From the NCBI GenBank assembly GCA_005791165.1, contig SXXW01000033.1, positions 91,827 to 155,826 of the forward strand: a DNA stretch of 64,000 nt, given 5' to 3'. The translations under genes were made by a program, and so were the position numbers. This document shows, in pieces, positions 1 to 8,740 of the stretch (positions are counted from its first letter, which is position 1; the number at the start of each line of letters is the position of its first letter). Under the pieces are notes generated by a model. It ran no database searches. It was not told the origin of the DNA and worked only from the letters and a program-made list of their open reading frames with translations. Origin of the DNA: Cytophagaceae bacterium (GTDB lineage: Bacteria > Bacteroidota > Bacteroidia > Cytophagales > Spirosomataceae).

Positions 1-1682
1 GCTGTTTTGCAATTAAACTCGTTGGTTCCTAGCACCTTAAAAGTGCCCGTTTCGTTCACAATTATATTGGAACTTTGAGCGCCTGTATTCCATGTGAATT
101 TCATATTGGTACTTCCTAGGGCTTTTAGCTCAACACTCTTTCCTGCACAAAATAAAGTATCACCGGTATTCTGTATCGTAGGTTTTATAGGCTGAGGTAA
201 TGTTAACATTTGAAATTCTGGAATTGTATATTGATTTCCTTTCGCGTCTTCAAGTCGAACTGTATATTTGCCTGGATTAATTTTATTTATAGTGAATGAG
301 CTATCGACCAGTTTATTCTCATTAAACCATTTTATTTTAGTGAATACGGTTGATGTAAGTTTAGCTGTTGTTTGATTATTCTGATCACATAATAGTGACA
401 ATTTAGGGAACTCTTTGGCCGCTATTGCTTTGATATTTCCACTAATTGCTGCATTTATTTTATCTGACCAAAGAGTAGCTACTTCCCCGTAGGCTTCTGG
501 GGAAAAGTGGACACATGCTGCAATTTCATTGTTTTTTCTAGGTATCTCTACTTTGTCGGTATTCGGCCCACTGAAAACTTGGGGCAAATCACTTGAGGTG
601 ACAACTTCCCTTTGAGCCTGTATGAAATTATTGTCCCAATAGTTGGACGTACATACTCCATCCACTCTGCCTGCTGCAAATGAAATTTCAGCGACCAACC
701 AAGGCACTTCAATGCCCGTTTGATTTCTTAAGTTTTTTATTACGTCAATGAGCTGATTTTTGTATTTTGTTGCTTCTGCTTTTTTTGTTTCTTCTGTATC
801 ATTCTTAAAGGAAAATGAATCCGTTTCTCCTTGATGCCACAAGATGGCTCTGACTCCATTTTTAAATCCGTATAGCTCAACGGATCTTTTTAAATTTATA
901 AATGGGTAACCAGCCGTATAATATAAATCAGGATTGAAGGGGTTTTGAGATGGTTTTGGGTTAGTTTGAGATGATTCGTGCCAATTGCGCATTTTAGTGC
1001 CGAGCCATGCCGCATTGATAAAACTAACCGGTACATTGTATTTTTCTGTTAACATATCCCCAACCATAGGCCAATAGTAATTGGATAAGCCCATGGGTCC
1101 AATTGTTGCCTGAGAATCTAGTTTTGAAAACTCAGTGAATGGAAAATCTGTATTCAACGCACCAATGTATTTATTGGTCGTAGAACTATTGTAAAAAGTG
1201 TAGTAATTGTAAAAGTTAGCGACATTTACTCGGTCATCTTTTGCTCCACTACTTAAATTAGTATCCCTTGCAGAACCTTGTGCGTTTGATTGACCGGCAA
1301 TAATGAAGTTTTCACCAACACCAACTCTTTGCAAGGAGGTTGAGTCAACTAATTTAGAATTTTTAAATGTTCTTATTTTTAAAGTATACCAACCTCCTTT
1401 AACTAGCACATTTTCTTGGTAATAACCACCTAGAGGCGCTGTGTTCAATGACGTCCAGTCTATTAAAGTTCCTTGTCCTTTTTTAACGGGCTCAAATTTG
1501 TATTGAATCAAATCTAAGTCTTGGTTGAATTTTCCTAATAAAGCTATGGTGGCTTCGTTTTGAGAATTCCTTTGGAATATTTGACGATTATGAGGATATA
1601 TAATAGTTGTTTGCCCTTGGAGATTTATGCTAATCAGTAAAATAAAAACTAAAAGACTATTTTTTAAATAAGAGTAATTCAT
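1..1682 (-). CDS. Secreted SASA-family (sialate O-acetylesterase-like) esterase, C-terminus cut by window edge
   Basis: Read directly on the minus strand from an ATG at 1682 and open to base 1, so at least 560 residues. The N-terminus is a typical Sec signal peptide ending near LQGQ. The catalytic region shows the family's GQSNAQG block (nucleophile Ser) and later LWHQGETDS, the oxyanion/second block of SASA (DUF303) carbohydrate esterases; a further block has a His in ACVHFSPEAYG. After the esterase domain come Ig-like or PKD-like segments, as often seen in Bacteroidota secreted enzymes. The rest, possibly a type IX sorting domain, lies outside the window. Substrate is probably an acetylated sugar or glycan; this is inferred from the family and from the sugar genes upstream. 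It has its own upstream gap with a palindrome. Confidence 0.85.
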   Translation of the reverse strand, partial: MNYSYLKNSLLVFILLISINLQGQTTIIYPHNRQIFQRNSQNEATIALLGKFNQDLDLIQYKFEPVKKGQGTLIDWTSLNTAPLGGYYQENVLVKGGWYTLKIRTFKNSKLVDSTSLQRVGVGENFIIAGQSNAQGSARDTNLSSGAKDDRVNVANFYNYYTFYNSSTTNKYIGALNTDFPFTEFSKLDSQATIGPMGLSNYYWPMVGDMLTEKYNVPVSFINAAWLGTKMRNWHESSQTNPKPSQNPFNPDLYYTAGYPFINLKRSVELYGFKNGVRAILWHQGETDSFSFKNDTEETKKAEATKYKNQLIDVIKNLRNQTGIEVPWLVAEISFAAGRVDGVCTSNYWDNNFIQAQREVVTSSDLPQVFSGPNTDKVEIPRKNNEIAACVHFSPEAYGEVATLWSDKINAAISGNIKAIAAKEFPKLSLLCDQNNQTTAKLTSTVFTKIKWFNENKLVDSSFTINKINPGKYTVRLEDAKGNQYTIPEFQMLTLPQPIKPTIQNTGDTLFCAGKSVELKALGSTNMKFTWNTGAQSSNIIVNETGTFKVLGTNEFNCKT

Positions 1683-1733
1683 AGATGTGTTTTGATATCT
1701 TTTTGTAAAAATAGTGGATATTCACAAATTTCT

Positions 1734-1747
1734 ATAGGTTAACCTAT
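1734..1747. promoter_or_regulatory. 14-bp perfect palindrome with an extra half-site, candidate operator
   Basis: ATAGGTTAACCTAT is a perfect inverted repeat, and a third half-site TAGGTTAA follows at 1751-1758. It lies in the 91-base gap upstream of the secreted esterase gene, about 50 bases before its start codon, where a repressor or activator could bind. No clear TAnnTTTG box is present, only TATTTTTA near 1703-1710 on the minus strand. Regulatory function is inferred from position and symmetry only. Confidence 0.4.
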
Positions 1748-1773
1748 TTTTAGGTTAATTTACTTAGCAATAA

Positions 1774-2952
1774 TTAAAATAGTTTCCCCCATTGCCATGG
1801 CTCCATGGGAATTAAATTTAGCAATAATGTATATGTGGGTGTGATCAGATGTATGATGAACATCAAATAAAGTAGATGCCTCAAGGGTCTTATCTCATTA
1901 AATTCAGCGGCTAATTTAAATGGAATGAAAATCAAAATGAATGAAAAAGACATACTTCTTGTCACATCGTCAACACTAGTTGAAACCATTAAACAAGCCA
2001 CAAAAATCATTAAAAATGAAATAGCTAGCCAATAATTCTTTTTAACGGCCATTGCGCAGATAGCAAATATTGGAAAAATTAAAAATACTTTTAATGCATA
2101 ATAAATGGCATAAATCATCTTGGCTCCATGCCTTAATGCAAATCCTATGCTTACTCCTGAATTTGAACCTACCGGAGTTTTTAAGTCGAATTGAAGATAT
2201 AAGATTGTTCTTATAATGACATAGATACTGATGCTTATGGTTACAAAGTAGAAACTTTTATTTTTTAAAATAAGTAACCTTAAAACACCACTCAAACTTG
2301 TAGAGATTTTTGAAAATTCATTTTTATTTAGAATGAAATAAATTGGCATAACCAATGAAGGAATTACAGCCCTTTCATCAACGAAATAGCTAAAAACCAA
2401 AATAAGAATGGATATTTTTTTGTCATAAAAATAGATTGAGAGCATGAGGCCTAAATAGGCAAATGAGTCGTAAAATAGGGTGTCGTAATTAAATGAATGT
2501 CCTACATATGTAAATAACATAGCTAGGACCGACCAAAATGCGATGCTTGCATTGTTACGCATCAGTTTTTTAACAGTATTTAAAAAAAGCCAAATAAAGG
2601 CAATCAACGATAGCGATTGAAGGTAAAATAGTTTTAAAGCGTTTAAATGAAATATTTTGCCTATTAAATAGGGGGTAATTCTTAATTCTCTTTTCATAAA
2701 ATGATCCCCTTCATCTTTGTTTTTTGTAGCTTCTAGCGGATAATCAATTTTATGATTAACAAAATCTTGAATGAAGATTTCATTTTGACTAAAGGATTTA
2801 TTAAGCTTTTTGAAGACAGATTCTGGAAAATAGATACTAGAAAAAAGCAAATAAATAGATAGACTTAAAATAAAAGTGCCAAGATTCGAGGATGTTAAAT
2901 GCTGAATATATTGATTAAACCTAGAAATAAAATTGGATAAATTGGGTATCAT
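1774..2952 (-). CDS. Polytopic membrane protein of unknown function
   Basis: I do not recognise the family. The 392-residue protein has a short cytoplasmic-looking start, a first hydrophobic segment at about 25-45, a polar stretch at about 50-100 with many charged residues, then roughly eight to ten closely spaced hydrophobic helices to the end. The pattern (one helix, a long polar loop, then a helix bundle with aromatic-rich segments) resembles EpsG/Wzy-like or GT-C-type envelope proteins, but no diagnostic motif was found. It starts 13 bases after the stop of the plug-domain gene and is probably the last gene of the operon that begins at 6071. A role in glycan synthesis or export is only a guess from context. 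Confidence 0.6.
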   Translation of the reverse strand: MIPNLSNFISRFNQYIQHLTSSNLGTFILSLSIYLLFSSIYFPESVFKKLNKSFSQNEIFIQDFVNHKIDYPLEATKNKDEGDHFMKRELRITPYLIGKIFHLNALKLFYLQSLSLIAFIWLFLNTVKKLMRNNASIAFWSVLAMLFTYVGHSFNYDTLFYDSFAYLGLMLSIYFYDKKISILILVFSYFVDERAVIPSLVMPIYFILNKNEFSKISTSLSGVLRLLILKNKSFYFVTISISIYVIIRTILYLQFDLKTPVGSNSGVSIGFALRHGAKMIYAIYYALKVFLIFPIFAICAMAVKKNYWLAISFLMIFVACLMVSTSVDDVTRSMSFSFILIFIPFKLAAEFNEIRPLRHLLYLMFIIHLITPTYTLLLNLIPMEPWQWGKLF

Positions 2953-2965
2953 ATTTATATCTAAT

Positions 2966-3802
2966 TTATTTCAATAGTTCCTGGATCTTTTCCCCAATCC
3001 CTTGATTTTTAAACTCTTTTGCTTTTCTACCATATACCCATAAAGTATAGGGCAATGGTTTTTGATGTAAGATTTCATCCGGAATTTTAAACGTGGTTGT
3101 CCCTCCCGTTTTTGTCTTGATTAATACGACTCCATTTGCACCACGCACCCCATAAATAGCGGTAGTCGATGGATCCTTTAATACATTAACTGATTCGATA
3201 TCATTGGGGTTAATGGTGTTTAAGTTGGTGATGGGCACTCCATCCACCACATATAATGGACTATTTGCATTGATAGAACCAAATCCCCGTATTCTAACCA
3301 TGGCTGATCCGCCTGGAGAATTATCATTCCCTACAGTAACTCCGGCAACTTGGCCAGCCATTTTTTGATTAAAAGTTCCAGCGGCTACTTGTGATAAATT
3401 TTGTCCACTAACTTCTCCCACTGCTCCATTATTATCACTTTTAGGTTTTGGAATTGAAGGTTCTATAAACCTAGGAATAAATTGAATTCCTACTCCAGCT
3501 GCCCCTTCTGCACTTCTTCCTGACACCACGACCACTTTTTCCAATTGGCCCAGTGGGATCGCATTGGTATCCAGATATTCCCCTTTGGTAAATAAATCCA
3601 CTGGATCATAAAAGTAGATGAATAGCGAATCTGATTTGATGGCGAATGTTCTTTTAGCTTGTTTTGCCTTGGATCCCGATGAAGTACTTGATCCAAAATA
3701 TTGTTTTAAAATACCTATTAACTCGTTCGATTGACTCATTTTTTGGGCCATCAACGAATGACTCATGCAGAATAACAAAGCAAAACTGACAAGTATTTTC
3801 AT
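2966..3802 (-). CDS. Exported stand-alone TonB-receptor plug-domain protein (no beta-barrel)
   Basis: The 278-residue protein has a signal peptide (cleavage near residues 19-20, MAQ), a Ser/Gly/Lys-rich stretch at 36-50, an unidentified segment at about 52-110 and then a complete SusC-type plug domain at about 131-234. The plug hallmarks are visible: IRGFGSINANSPLYVVDGVP (171-190) and ESVNVLKDPSTTAIYG (203-218), followed by RGANGVVLIKTK. A SusC receptor would continue for about 700 residues of barrel; here the protein ends after 40 more residues with a charged amphipathic tail. The reading frame is clean and flanked by tightly spaced genes, so this does not look like a decayed receptor. Similar short plug proteins exist in Bacteroidota, but their role is unclear. 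It lies two bases after the epimerase gene. Confidence 0.75.
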   Translation of the reverse strand: MKILVSFALLFCMSHSLMAQKMSQSNELIGILKQYFGSSTSSGSKAKQAKRTFAIKSDSLFIYFYDPVDLFTKGEYLDTNAIPLGQLEKVVVVSGRSAEGAAGVGIQFIPRFIEPSIPKPKSDNNGAVGEVSGQNLSQVAAGTFNQKMAGQVAGVTVGNDNSPGGSAMVRIRGFGSINANSPLYVVDGVPITNLNTINPNDIESVNVLKDPSTTAIYGVRGANGVVLIKTKTGGTTTFKIPDEILHQKPLPYTLWVYGRKAKEFKNQGIGEKIQELLK

Positions 3803-3804
3803 TT

Positions 3805-5073
3805 TTATGATGCGATAATAGTTCCTAGTTTCTCATAACTTAAAATCATTGACCGAACATTATGGTAATTTATTTTCCAAGAAGTCGCCATGTGTCGCCA
3901 AATGGGTTCTCCCTCACGGGTCAATAATGGCCACCATTCTCCTGTGTTAAAATTGATCATTTTGTCGAAAACAAAGCGATGCACTTGCTTATGTGCCGCT
4001 AAGAATTTTTCATCTCCAGTAAGCAAATACGCATCGAGCATGCCTATTAACATTTCAGCCTGTTGCCAAAATTCTTTCTCCTGATCATACACAACGCCCT
4101 CATGTGAACCTTCTACATAAACACCACCAAACTCCCAATCCACGCCATGATTCATGGAATGATAGAATGCCTTTTCTAAATTGATTCGGTAATCTTCGAT
4201 GGAAAAACCGCCCACTTTCAAGGCATGCATTAATAGCCAACCAAATTCTGAGTTGTGACCATACGAGGTATTGTCGGTAGCCGAAGCTTTTTGGCCTCCC
4301 TCAGCAAAACGATCCCAACCCCAAACGATATCAAATTTAATCTGTGGCGCGACGGACCAATCAGCCCAAAACTGCGGTATTCCTGTCCCCGTTTCCGAAT
4401 GCATTACTTTTTGAATCAATATGTCAATGGACTCTTTTAGTTTTCTACGATGCAATTCTTTACCACTGGCTTCATAGAGAGTGGTGAAAGCTTCCATCAG
4501 GTGCATGTGTACGTCAAGGGTTTTTCGATCACCTCCAGGAGCGCCCGGTCCCATCAACTTCCAATCCTCTGAAAAGAATTCCCAGTAGCCACCTAAATTG
4601 GTATCCACGGCATATTTTTGCAATAAATCAAAACACTTTTCTGCATATTCCAAACCTATTGGATCACCTGTGGCTAAGGTATATTCACTAAGGCTATAAA
4701 TGGCAAAACTATGGCCGTATCCTATTTTTTGTCTGTTGGTCGCCTCCCCTTTACGATTCATCATCCAGTAAAACCCTTCATTTTCATGATCCCACATTTT
4801 GTCTAACATGAACCTTACCCCATGTTCGGCCATTTCTTTCATGATAGGTCCCCCAAATCCATGTCGGTATGCCTGAGAATACGTAAAAACAGATCTCGAT
4901 TGTGCGATCAATGACTTTTCATCTTGCCCAGAATCTTCCCCAAATTCATTGTAGTGTGTGATAAATCCACCATAGGTTTTATCCATGGTTCTTGTAGACC
5001 AAAAAGGCAATAGATGGGCTTCTGTATACTGTTTGATTTCGTCACGAAGTGATTTTAATTCTTCTTTGTTCAT
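3805..5073 (-). CDS. AGE-family sugar 2-epimerase (cellobiose 2-epimerase-like)
   Basis: The 422 residues match the (alpha/alpha)6-barrel N-acylglucosamine/cellobiose 2-epimerase family. Conserved His blocks are visible: DVHMHLMEA (His189/His191), SYGHNSEFGWLL (His273) and WKINYHNVRSM (His404), the spacing expected for the general acid/base histidines. There is no signal peptide, so it works in the cytoplasm on an imported sugar or disaccharide. Its ATG overlaps the stop of the upstream kinase by four bases (ATGA), which indicates translational coupling and a shared substrate pathway. Whether the substrate is a free disaccharide, mannose/glucose or an N-acyl sugar cannot be told from sequence alone. 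Confidence 0.85.
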   Translation of the reverse strand: MNKEELKSLRDEIKQYTEAHLLPFWSTRTMDKTYGGFITHYNEFGEDSGQDEKSLIAQSRSVFTYSQAYRHGFGGPIMKEMAEHGVRFMLDKMWDHENEGFYWMMNRKGEATNRQKIGYGHSFAIYSLSEYTLATGDPIGLEYAEKCFDLLQKYAVDTNLGGYWEFFSEDWKLMGPGAPGGDRKTLDVHMHLMEAFTTLYEASGKELHRRKLKESIDILIQKVMHSETGTGIPQFWADWSVAPQIKFDIVWGWDRFAEGGQKASATDNTSYGHNSEFGWLLMHALKVGGFSIEDYRINLEKAFYHSMNHGVDWEFGGVYVEGSHEGVVYDQEKEFWQQAEMLIGMLDAYLLTGDEKFLAAHKQVHRFVFDKMINFNTGEWWPLLTREGEPIWRHMATSWKINYHNVRSMILSYEKLGTIIAS

Positions 5074-6071
5074 AAAAATGTAAGGTTTAATTTTTCAATT
5101 TCTTCTGGACTGGCAGCACCCGTTTCCCCAATTTTATGGATGGATATGTGGGCACACAAATTAGCAAATTCACAGCATTCAGCGGTGCTCGCTCCGGTGG
5201 CTTTAGCCGCTGAAAATGCAGCGACAACCATGTCACCAGCACCCACGGTGTCTATTTCTCCTTTGGGTTTAATGCCCGATTGCCAATGAAATTCCGTTGG
5301 GCTAGCGTAGATTAATCCGCGCTCACCTAAGGTAACTAAGGCCCCCGTTTTTCGTTGGGTTACCCAGTTTTTAATGATGGCAATTAATGTTTCATCTAAG
5401 GCCAACTGCTTTGGACTTAATTTTAAAATGGCCGCCAATTCAGATTCATTAACTTTTAAAGGGATTTCAGTGGCTTCGCCCCCTAAATTACGTAGGTCGG
5501 CCAATGAACTTTTGTTATGCAGATTAATGAGCTTTTGTAGCTTTTTTATACTAGCCTTGTTTAATAAAGGATTTTGAAATTGTTCATTCACAACAACCCA
5601 ATCATACGAGACTATTTCAGTTTCTAAATGCTGAATTAATGTTTCAGATTTTAGTTGGAATTGCTTATTCTGTGTACCAAAATCAATGCGATTTAATTCG
5701 ATGTCAGCCCACATCGGTTTCGAGTAGGTCGGCGTGTCGATATCTGAAAAGGGCAATAAATGCGTGGTATCAATCGCTAATGATTTACATTGGAATTGCA
5801 TTTCTCTCCCAAATAAGTCTAGTCCTATCGCCCCAAAGGCAAAGGCCTTTGCTCCCAAAATAGACAGATTTTTAGTCACGTTTCCTGCACCTCCTAAATA
5901 CCCTTTGGGCTGATACCCCCAGAAAACATTTTTCCCAGTCTCCACTGAGAATTCTTTCGTTAGCGTGTTTTCTTGAAAGTAAAAATCAACGGCAAAATCT
6001 CCGATAACTGCGATCTTGATTTTCTGTATTTGACTTAAGATCTCTCTAAGCCGATTGGAATTCATAAACAT
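5070..6071 (-). CDS. PfkB-family carbohydrate kinase (HldE kinase-domain-like)
   Basis: This 333-residue protein is a ribokinase-fold sugar kinase. The N-terminal substrate region has GGAGN at 60-64, and the C-terminal PfkB signature IDTVGAGD ends in the catalytic base Asp280. The layout (IAVIGDFAVDFYF, then GGAGNVTKNL, then the adenine-binding end) is closest to the kinase half of RfaE/HldE, which phosphorylates D-glycero-D-manno-heptose 7-phosphate, but the second nucleotidyltransferase half is absent, so the substrate is open. It is the first gene of the minus-strand sugar operon and overlaps the epimerase start by four bases. Met1 (6071) and Met3 (6065) are both possible starts. Confidence 0.85.
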   Translation of the reverse strand: MFMNSNRLREILSQIQKIKIAVIGDFAVDFYFQENTLTKEFSVETGKNVFWGYQPKGYLGGAGNVTKNLSILGAKAFAFGAIGLDLFGREMQFQCKSLAIDTTHLLPFSDIDTPTYSKPMWADIELNRIDFGTQNKQFQLKSETLIQHLETEIVSYDWVVVNEQFQNPLLNKASIKKLQKLINLHNKSSLADLRNLGGEATEIPLKVNESELAAILKLSPKQLALDETLIAIIKNWVTQRKTGALVTLGERGLIYASPTEFHWQSGIKPKGEIDTVGAGDMVVAAFSAAKATGASTAECCEFANLCAHISIHKIGETGAASPEEIEKLNLTFL

Positions 6072-6123
6072 AGGTTTGAAAATGCCTCTAAAAATAAGGA
6101 TATTTTCTCAGAAAGGAAATAAG

Positions 6124-6131
6124 TATTTTTG
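6124..6131 (+). promoter_or_regulatory. Candidate -7 box (TATTTTTG) for the phosphohexomutase operon
   Basis: TATTTTTG matches the Bacteroidota -7 consensus TAnnTTTG exactly and lies about 45 bases before the TTG start at 6176. No good TTG -33 element sits 19-21 bases upstream (the sequence there is TATTTTC), so the call is tentative. Confidence 0.35.
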
Positions 6132-6175
6132 CGTAATTTTAAAATTCGAAATTTAGAAAATAAAATTTTTGACCA

Positions 6176-7564
6176 TTGGCTTTAATTAAATCAATTTCAG
6201 GCATCCGAGGTACCATCGGAGGTAAACCGGGCGAAGGCCTCAGTCCCATCGACGTAGTTACTTTTGCTGCCGCTTATGGCACTTGGCTCCAGCGAGTAGG
6301 GCATGCATCGAACACCATTGTTTTAGGTAGAGATGCTCGAATTTCAGGTTCCATGGTGTCATCCTTGGTGGCCAATACCCTGATCGGTTTGGGTTGGGAT
6401 GTCTTAGATATAGGATTATCTACTACTCCCACCGTTGAACTAGCGGTTCCTTGGACGCAGGCTGCCGGTGGAATTATCATCACAGCAAGCCACAATCCAG
6501 CTCAATGGAACGCACTTAAATTGTTGAATCATTTAGGCGAATTTATATCGGATGCGGATGGAAAGGATTTGTTGGCGATTGCCGAAAATCAAGATTTTTC
6601 ATTTGTTGAAGTACATGATTTGGGCGAATACAAGGAGGATCATTCTTTCTTGGACCATCATATTCAACATGTTTTAGGTCTTCGTGGGGTTCATGCAGAT
6701 CAAATATCTAAAGCAAATTTCCGAGTATTGGTGGATGCCGTTAATTCCACTGGAGGAATTGTTGTCCCCGATTTATTACGTGCCTTGGGTGTGAATAATG
6801 TGGATGTGATTTATGGAGAACCAACAGGCCATTTTGCGCATAATCCAGAACCTTTACCAGAGAATTTAGGGGTAATGATTTCCAAGATGAAAGAAGGAAA
6901 TTATGATCTAGGTATTGTGGTCGATCCCGATGTAGACCGTTTGTGTTTTATTTCGGAGGATGGAACGCCTTTTGGAGAAGAATATACGTTAGTTGCGATA
7001 GCAGATTATGTATTGTCATTAGGTACGGGTAATACGGTTTCTAATTTATCGTCTACGCGCGCTTTACGCGATGTGACCGAAAAGCATGGAGGAAGCTATT
7101 TTGCGGCGGCTGTTGGCGAGGTCAATGTCGTCAACCAAATGAAGGCTCAGCAGGCTGTTATCGGCGGAGAAGGCAATGGAGGCGTTATTTTTCCTGAATC
7201 ACATTATGGTCGGGATGCTTTGGTCGGGATTGGTTTGTTTCTGACGTATTTAGCCCAAAAAGGGATTAAATCATCAGAACTACGAGCTACTTTTCCTTCC
7301 TATGTTATTTCAAAAAATAAAATCGAGTTATCGGCCAATTTGAATGTTGATTTAATCTTATCGACGGTAGCTGAGAAATATAAAGACCAACAGGTTAACA
7401 CGATCGATGGAGTAAAAATAGATTTTCCAGATCGTTGGATACACTTAAGAAAATCAAATACCGAACCCATCATTCGAATTTACGCGGAGGCCCCTAACGA
7501 GGAGGAAGCCAATACACTTGCACAACAAATTATACAGGTAATCGAAGAAATTGCCTCCAACTAA
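6176..7564 (+). CDS. glmM: Phosphohexomutase, probably phosphoglucosamine mutase
   Basis: The 462-residue enzyme has all four active-site loops of the alpha-D-phosphohexomutase family: TASHNP with phosphoserine Ser105, the metal loop DPDVDR (250-255), the sugar loop GEGNGG (331-336) and the phosphate loop RKSNTEP (425-431). The SNTEP form rather than SGTEP, and GEVNVVNQM before the sugar loop, recall the archaeal-type GlmM group common in Bacteroidota; a glucose/mannose mutase role cannot be excluded. Its product would feed UDP-GlcNAc and peptidoglycan synthesis. The start is TTG: an in-frame TGA sits at 6170-6172 and the next ATG is residue 60, inside the conserved core. The cysteine desulfurase gene follows after six bases. 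Confidence 0.85.
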   Translation: MALIKSISGIRGTIGGKPGEGLSPIDVVTFAAAYGTWLQRVGHASNTIVLGRDARISGSMVSSLVANTLIGLGWDVLDIGLSTTPTVELAVPWTQAAGGIIITASHNPAQWNALKLLNHLGEFISDADGKDLLAIAENQDFSFVEVHDLGEYKEDHSFLDHHIQHVLGLRGVHADQISKANFRVLVDAVNSTGGIVVPDLLRALGVNNVDVIYGEPTGHFAHNPEPLPENLGVMISKMKEGNYDLGIVVDPDVDRLCFISEDGTPFGEEYTLVAIADYVLSLGTGNTVSNLSSTRALRDVTEKHGGSYFAAAVGEVNVVNQMKAQQAVIGGEGNGGVIFPESHYGRDALVGIGLFLTYLAQKGIKSSELRATFPSYVISKNKIELSANLNVDLILSTVAEKYKDQQVNTIDGVKIDFPDRWIHLRKSNTEPIIRIYAEAPNEEEANTLAQQIIQVIEEIASN

Positions 7565-7570
7565 TAAGGT

Positions 7571-8716
7571 ATGAATTCAAAACAATCGCCGATTTACTTA
7601 GATAATGCGGCTACTACCCCCATAGACCCTGAGGTATGGAAGGAAATGCAGCCCTATTTTGAGCAGTTTACGGCAAACCCCTCGTCGATTCATTCGCATG
7701 GCCGACAAGCCAAAGTGATCGTTGAAAAAGCTAGAAAGACGATTGCCACCTTATTAAATGCCTCTCCGTCGGAAATATTTTTCACATCTGGAGGTACGGA
7801 AGCAGATAATACGGTGATTCAATCTGCCGTTTTATATGGCGGAGTTAAGACGATTATTACCTCACCTTTAGAGCACCATGCCGTTTTACATACGGCGGAG
7901 GCATGGGAAAAATTGGGAATGGTAGACCTGAAAATGGTCAAGGTAGATGCGAATGGGGTTATTGATTTAGCTGATTTGGAAAAATTGTTATCTGCTTCGC
8001 CCGACGCCTTAGTGAGTTTGATGCAGGGAAATAATGAAATTGGGAATTTATTGGATTTGCATGCAGTGGGTGATTTATGTGAAAAATATGGTGCTCTATT
8101 TCACTCAGATACGGTTCAAACGATGGGACATTTTGTGCACAATGTGCAAGAATTACCCGTTCATTTTTTAGTTGGCGCCGGACATAAATTTCATGGACCC
8201 AAAGGAATAGGTTTTCTCTATGCCAAATCAGGGACGAAGTTCTCTCCTTTGATGCATGGGGGTGCCCAAGAACGCAACCAACGTGGAGGCACTGAAAATG
8301 TATATGGAATGGTGGGAATTGCCAAAGCTCTTTCTTTAGCTTATGAAAAAATGGCTGATCATGAAACGCATATAAAAGATCTAAAAACATATTTCATCCA
8401 GGGTTTACAGAATAATTTCCCAGGCATTGAGTTTAATGGACTTTCAGGTGATATAGATAAAAGTTTATATACGGTTTTAAATGTACGCTTTCCTCAGGTT
8501 CAGGATGGAGATATGCTATTATTCAAACTCGACATAGAAAAAATATCAGCTTCGGGAGGGAGTGCTTGCTCTAGCGGAACTTCTGTGGGCTCTCACGTGC
8601 TGACCGCATTAAATCCAAATGCGGAAGGTGCAGCTGTTCGATTCTCGTTTTCGAAAAATAATACTCGGGCAGAAATCGATCGCGTATTGGAGGTTCTGCT
8701 CAAAATAATAAGCTAA
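7571..8716 (+). CDS. Cysteine desulfurase (NifS/IscS family)
   Basis: This PLP enzyme removes sulfur from cysteine for Fe-S cluster and thio-cofactor assembly. In the 381 residues I see the phosphate-binding loop SGGTEADN (73-80), HSDTVQTMG (178-186), the PLP lysine Lys206 in GAGHKFHGPKG and the sulfur-accepting Cys333 in GGSACSSG. The short loop around that Cys and the length place it with NifS/IscS (group I) rather than SufS, although Bacteroidota members are divergent. It is co-transcribed with the phosphohexomutase (six-base gap). No iscU, iscR or suf genes are nearby, so its client pathway cannot be read from context. Confidence 0.9.
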   Translation: MNSKQSPIYLDNAATTPIDPEVWKEMQPYFEQFTANPSSIHSHGRQAKVIVEKARKTIATLLNASPSEIFFTSGGTEADNTVIQSAVLYGGVKTIITSPLEHHAVLHTAEAWEKLGMVDLKMVKVDANGVIDLADLEKLLSASPDALVSLMQGNNEIGNLLDLHAVGDLCEKYGALFHSDTVQTMGHFVHNVQELPVHFLVGAGHKFHGPKGIGFLYAKSGTKFSPLMHGGAQERNQRGGTENVYGMVGIAKALSLAYEKMADHETHIKDLKTYFIQGLQNNFPGIEFNGLSGDIDKSLYTVLNVRFPQVQDGDMLLFKLDIEKISASGGSACSSGTSVGSHVLTALNPNAEGAAVRFSFSKNNTRAEIDRVLEVLLKIIS

Positions 8717-8740
8717 GAAGCCTAATACCATTTACCTAAT

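Noticed and set aside
7959..8390. 143-codon open frame antisense to the cysteine desulfurase gene
   Set aside because: No family similarity, no signal or membrane pattern of its own, and it lies entirely inside a conserved gene on the other strand.
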